From positions 1 through 47,534 of the forward strand of contig CAZYYM010000016.1 of assembly GCA_964651385.1 (NCBI GenBank): a stretch of DNA of 47,534 nucleotides. Reading direction: 5' to 3'. The DNA comes from GCA-001735895 sp964651385 (GTDB lineage Bacteria; Pseudomonadota; Gammaproteobacteria; GCA-001735895). Each line of letters opens with the position of its first letter. Position 1 is the stretch's first letter. The notes beneath the pieces were generated by a model that made no database searches, was not told the DNA's origin, and saw only the letters and a program-made list of their open reading frames with translations. Positions 44,368 to 47,534 of the stretch are shown here, one piece after another. The position numbers and the translations under genes were made by a program.

Positions 44368-44386
44368 TTGGTATACGGAATACCAG
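44368..44386. promoter_or_regulatory. GntR-type operator copy 4 (usp)
   Basis: TTGGTATACGGAATACCAG matches the gntR-upstream palindrome at 15 of 19 positions, with both half-sites TGGTAT and ATACCA complete. It lies 33 bp upstream of the usp start. Confidence 0.7.
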
Positions 44387-44607
44387 AATGTCAATGTTGC
44401 GTCAAATTAACTATAATACAGTTAGTTGTTCATCGGTTTACTGTCTTTCGCAATTGATTGGTATAGCCACATGGAAATATCGACGGATTGCCAATCAAGA
44501 ATCAAATTGATATCGGAATCAGGGCAGTTGAATACCGCTAGGCTATTTGTAACCCATTCAATTGATATCTCAAAAGGCATGTGAAATCTGAAAAAGCCCG
44601 ATATTAG

Positions 44608-45768
44608 TCAAGTTTTTGAACGAGTTGTTTCGCGCCGGACAAGAACGCCAACCAATAGCATGTAAATTAGCGCCAGACTATAGGGTAAACCATGTGAGCC
44701 GAAAACCAGCATGGTCAATCCGCCTGACACTGAGCCGAATAATGCGCCGAAACCCCACATTACTGCAAATGCAGCAGAACCATTGATGAGTTCCCGGCCT
44801 TTGAAGCGATCACCGAGTGACGTCAATGCGACCGTATAGACCCCGTAGCCAGTGGTACCGAGGATAATCAGAAGAGGCCATTTCAGGCCGGAGTTAATCG
44901 CCAGCGGAATGAATAATAGTAACAGGCTGGTCGTCAGCGCGCAGGCCGCTAATATCCTGCGATGTGGATACCTGTCGCAAAGCCAGCCTATGGGCAGTTG
45001 CAATAACACATTGCCAACAATCAAAGCCGTTAGAATGTTGGCCGAAGTACTGATGTCGAGGCCATTTTTCATGCCGTATACCGGAAATAGCGATAACGTC
45101 GCGGCGTCGAAAATAGCAAAAATACCCACTGCAGCTAATAGTACAGGCGCTTTTGGTGCGAAATCGAACAGGCCCGAAGGCTGTGTTTCCTCCGGCACCG
45201 AAGTTGTCTCTTCGCGGATAAAGAAAAAAGGAATAGCGCCAATAAATACCACTGCGGCGCCCAGCAGGAAGGGTAACCAGCCTTCGATGCCAATCATACT
45301 GACCAGTGCCGGGCCTGCCGCGAAACTGGCCGAAAGCACGCTCGAATATATCGCGACAATCTTGCCACGATTTTGATCGCCGGCCGATCCGACAATCCAT
45401 GCTTCACTGAGTACAAATAGGGTTGAAATAGACATGCCCTGGATAAGTCGTATCAAAAACCAGGCAGGCAAATTATCGAACAGTTTGTAAGACAGAATCA
45501 CAAAACCGCAGACGATCGCCGCAATGATTGCGATGCGGCGTGCACCATAGCGGTTGCTAAGAACGGGAATGACCGACGAAAACAACAGTATGCCCAGCGG
45601 CATCATCGCCGAATTTACGCCGATCATATCGCTGGCGACGCCGCGTGATTCGAGGATGAGTGACAGCAAGGGGTAGGTCATACCGAAAGCAAATCCGAAA
45701 ACCGTAATTGCGGCGCAGGCGGCGATCAGGTTTCTTTGATTGGCTAATTTGATAGGGGTGTTCATCAT
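44608..45768 (-). CDS. MFS transporter
   Basis: An inner-membrane protein of 386 residues with 12 hydrophobic helices in two six-helix halves. The loop motif between helices 2 and 3 reads SNRYGARRIAIIAAI, a form of the MFS G-x-x-x-D/N-R-x-G-R signature, and its second-half counterpart is CDRYPHRRILAACAL. It resembles the YcaD/drug-exporter-like branch. The substrate is undetermined. It is divergent from tupB, with 137 bp between them, and has no partner gene. Confidence 0.85.
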   Translation of the reverse strand: MMNTPIKLANQRNLIAACAAITVFGFAFGMTYPLLSLILESRGVASDMIGVNSAMMPLGILLFSSVIPVLSNRYGARRIAIIAAIVCGFVILSYKLFDNLPAWFLIRLIQGMSISTLFVLSEAWIVGSAGDQNRGKIVAIYSSVLSASFAAGPALVSMIGIEGWLPFLLGAAVVFIGAIPFFFIREETTSVPEETQPSGLFDFAPKAPVLLAAVGIFAIFDAATLSLFPVYGMKNGLDISTSANILTALIVGNVLLQLPIGWLCDRYPHRRILAACALTTSLLLLFIPLAINSGLKWPLLIILGTTGYGVYTVALTSLGDRFKGRELINGSAAFAVMWGFGALFGSVSGGLTMLVFGSHGLPYSLALIYMLLVGVLVRRETTRSKT

Positions 45769-45832
45769 CGCGGCATGTTAGCCCGTTCAATCGTCAATTG
45801 GCAGATAAAAAGTATTCGGTTTATCTCGATTA

Positions 45833-45897
45833 TTTACAAATAGTGCATAATTTCCGATAATTACGGATTCTTTGTAAATTATGCATGCGGATATAAT
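45833..45897 (+). promoter_or_regulatory. Overlapping inverted repeats and -10 box before tupB
   Basis: The right arm around 45871-45885 can pair either with TTTACAAA (45833-45840, via TTTGTAAA at 45871-45878) or with TGCATAATTT (45844-45853, via AAATTATGCA at 45876-45885). A quasi-palindrome CCGATAATTACGG lies between. TATAAT at 45892-45897 is only 8 bp before the tupB ATG at 45906 and no Shine-Dalgarno is seen, so the message may be leaderless. The dyads may be operators for a molybdate/tungstate or unrelated regulator. Confidence 0.5.
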
Positions 45898-45905
45898 AAA
45901 ATCAT

Positions 45906-46613
45906 ATGCAGGATTTTTCGTCATCGTTTTCACTTGCCTTTGCGTTGATCGTTCAGCTTGACGCTGAATTACTCGAAATTATCGGGCTTTCGCTGCGGGT
46001 TAGTATTAGCGCCGTGGTTATTTCAACAATAGTCGGATTGCCGCTGGGTGCTGCTATCGCGGTGTTACGATTTCGCGGTCGACGTTCTATCGATATATTA
46101 CTCAATGCGCTGATGGGGTTGCCGCCTGTCGTCGTGGGGTTGATGGTTTACATGGTGATTTCCAGGGCCGGACCACTCGGTTATCTCAATATCCTTTATA
46201 CGCCAACAGCAATGATTGTGGCACAAATTATTCTTATCGTACCGATAATAGCAGCGCTTACCCGCCAGGTAATCGAAGATTTGCATTGCGAATACGATGA
46301 GCTATTCCAGTCCCTCTGTTTGCCGACCCACAATGTAATTCCGACATTAGTCTGGGATGCTCGCTATAGCCTGCTGACTGTTGTGTTAGCTGGCTTCGGA
46401 CGCGCCATCGCCGAGGTCGGCGCAGTGATTATTGTCGGTGGCAATATCCACCATTTAACCCGCATAATGACTACTTCTATTGCCCTGGAAACCTCGAAAG
46501 GTAACCTGGCGCTGGCGTTGGCGCTGGGTCTGATCTTAATTCTGTTGTCTCTGTCGATTAACACACTGGTTTACGGCATGCGAGCCAGTGCACGCCATCT
46601 CGCCTATGCCTGA
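45906..46613 (+). CDS. tupB: Tungstate-type ABC transporter permease TupB
   Basis: A permease of 235 residues with about five membrane segments. The coupling-loop region is YDELFQSLCLPTHNVIPTLVWDARYS and GFGRAIAEVGAVIIVGGNI, which matches TupB/ModB-type permeases. It is followed by an overlapping ATPase gene and a tupA-type binding protein, the TupBCA layout. Tungsten enzymes such as aldehyde oxidoreductases or formate dehydrogenases would be the users; none is in the window. A formate dehydrogenase would also fit an oxalate-to-formate route (inference). Confidence 0.88.
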   Translation: MQDFSSSFSLAFALIVQLDAELLEIIGLSLRVSISAVVISTIVGLPLGAAIAVLRFRGRRSIDILLNALMGLPPVVVGLMVYMVISRAGPLGYLNILYTPTAMIVAQIILIVPIIAALTRQVIEDLHCEYDELFQSLCLPTHNVIPTLVWDARYSLLTVVLAGFGRAIAEVGAVIIVGGNIHHLTRIMTTSIALETSKGNLALALALGLILILLSLSINTLVYGMRASARHLAYA

Positions 46614-47319
46614 ATCGCTGTTACCCCTGCTGGTATCCGGGTTGTGTTATAGCGTAGCGAAAAAGCCGCTATTGAAGGATTTAAACTTGCAGATCGATCA
46701 TGATGGCACCAGCGTCATTCTGGGACCGAATGGGGCCGGCAAAAGTCTACTGGTACGACTGTTACACGGTTTGATACCCCCTGAGTCCGGTAGTATAAAT
46801 TGGAACGGTGAAAGGCTCGGTTTAAGTATTCGAAGGTCGCAGGCGATCGTTTTTCAGAAACCGGTGCTATTACGTCGATCCGTAGCCGCGAATATTCAAT
46901 TTGTGCTGAGACATGCTTCGACGGGGCATGCAAAGTCCTGCCAGCAAATTCTTGAGGAAGTCGATCTCTATGAACAGCGTCAGCAACCTGCGCGCCTGCT
47001 CTCCGGCGGAGAGCAGCAACGTCTCGCATTGGCGCGGGCTTTGGCGACTTTTCCACAGGTTTTATTCCTGGACGAGCCGACTGCCAGCGTCGATCCTACT
47101 TCAACTTTACAGATCGAAAACCTGTTAAATCGCGTTAGTCAGGCCGGGGTCAAGCTTATTCTGGTTACGCACGATATCGGTCAAGCACACCGTCTGGCCA
47201 GCGATGTTATTTTTATGCATCGCGGTCGCATACTTGAACATACTGAGGCCAATGATTTTTTTCAGCAGCCCCGCAGTGCAGAAGCGAAGGCTTTTTTGCA
47301 TGGCGAACTGGTCATTTGA
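46606..47319 (+). CDS. tupC: Tungstate-type ABC transporter ATPase TupC
   Basis: An ATPase of 237 residues. Walker A is GPNGAGKSLL, the signature is LLSGGEQQRLALARAL, Walker B is VLFLDEPTASVDP, and the switch His is in LILVTHDIGQAHRL. I prefer the ATG at 46606, overlapping the tupB stop by 8 nt; an ATG at 46588 would overlap it by 26 nt. The gene is co-transcribed between tupB and tupA. Confidence 0.88.
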   Translation: MPESLLPLLVSGLCYSVAKKPLLKDLNLQIDHDGTSVILGPNGAGKSLLVRLLHGLIPPESGSINWNGERLGLSIRRSQAIVFQKPVLLRRSVAANIQFVLRHASTGHAKSCQQILEEVDLYEQRQQPARLLSGGEQQRLALARALATFPQVLFLDEPTASVDPTSTLQIENLLNRVSQAGVKLILVTHDIGQAHRLASDVIFMHRGRILEHTEANDFFQQPRSAEAKAFLHGELVI

Positions 47320-47334
47320 GTGAAGGAGTGAATT

Positions 47335-47534
47335 ATGAATAAGATAATCAAACCTCTATTAGTCAGTTTTCTGGCCATTTTAATTATCGATTCTGGTCAG
47401 GCACAGGCGGTTGACCAGTCAATTATTGTGCAATCGACAACCTCGACCGCCAATTCCGGCTTGTACAATTACCTTTTACCGAAATTTAAAAATGATTCAG
47501 GTTTTGGAGTGAGTGCAACAAAGCTTATTAAAGA
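47335..47534 (+). CDS. tupA: Tungstate-binding protein TupA, truncated by window end
   Basis: Only the first 66 codons are present. A signal peptide (MNKIIKPLLVSFLAILIIDS, ending near AQA) is followed by the TupA hallmark IVQSTTSTANSGLYNYLLP, the TTST..SGL anion-binding motif. AAGGAG precedes the ATG at 47335. It starts 15 bp after tupC; the rest lies beyond the window. Confidence 0.9.
   Translation, partial: MNKIIKPLLVSFLAILIIDSGQAQAVDQSIIVQSTTSTANSGLYNYLLPKFKNDSGFGVSATKLIK

Overview
The window looks like chromosomal DNA from a gammaproteobacterium, probably marine or free-living and uncultivated. This is inferred from the gene set: hspQ, greB, ychJ, sohB, the 531-residue aceA type, aceK and sucCD, beside transporters for sulfonates, tungstate, peptides and carboxylates. 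No rRNA, tRNA, CRISPR array, prophage or intact insertion sequence was seen.

Layout. At 0.4-6.6 kb lie a ChaN/PDZ lipoprotein, SohB, isocitrate lyase (aceA), and a LysR regulator followed by an EamA exporter. At 6.6-13.4 kb come a glpD-like pseudogene with a large internal deletion, a split sulfopyruvate-decarboxylase-like pair (comD/comE-like), a DUF5658 membrane protein and a tauABC-like ABC importer whose permease has a ~390-residue N-terminal extension. At 13.4-22.4 kb is mostly housekeeping: a glutaredoxin-like protein, a lipoprotein, a phosphoethanolamine transferase, hspQ, a Rieske oxygenase, greB, an aminotransferase, ychJ and sucCD. At 22.6-28.7 kb is a Yej-type peptide ABC operon with unusual subunits.

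At 28.9-44.4 kb is the most interesting region, an oxalate/glyoxylate-centred island. It holds an FAH-family enzyme divergent from aceK, a tctCBA tricarboxylate-type transporter, a GntR/FadR regulator, a ThDP-dependent enzyme, formyl-CoA:oxalate CoA-transferase (frc), a stand-alone 10-formyl-THF hydrolase/formyltransferase domain, a PanE-like reductase (the family of the Methylorubrum oxalyl-CoA reductase PanE2), a P-loop zeta-toxin-like kinase of unknown role, a flavin reductase and a tandem universal stress protein. Four copies of a 19-bp palindrome (consensus near CTGGTATATTGTATACCAG) sit before the FAH/aceK pair, tctC, gntR and usp. They look like operators of the local GntR protein and would tie the genes into one regulon.

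At 44.6-47.5 kb are an MFS transporter and a tungstate-type ABC transporter (tupB, tupC, and the start of tupA cut by the window edge).

Proposed joint function (inference): TctCBA imports oxalate or a related dicarboxylate and Frc makes oxalyl-CoA. The ThDP enzyme may decarboxylate it to formyl-CoA, or the PanE-like enzyme may reduce it to glyoxylate. The formyltransferase may move the C1 unit to or from tetrahydrofolate. AceK gates carbon into the glyoxylate bypass, whose lyase aceA lies 25 kb away.
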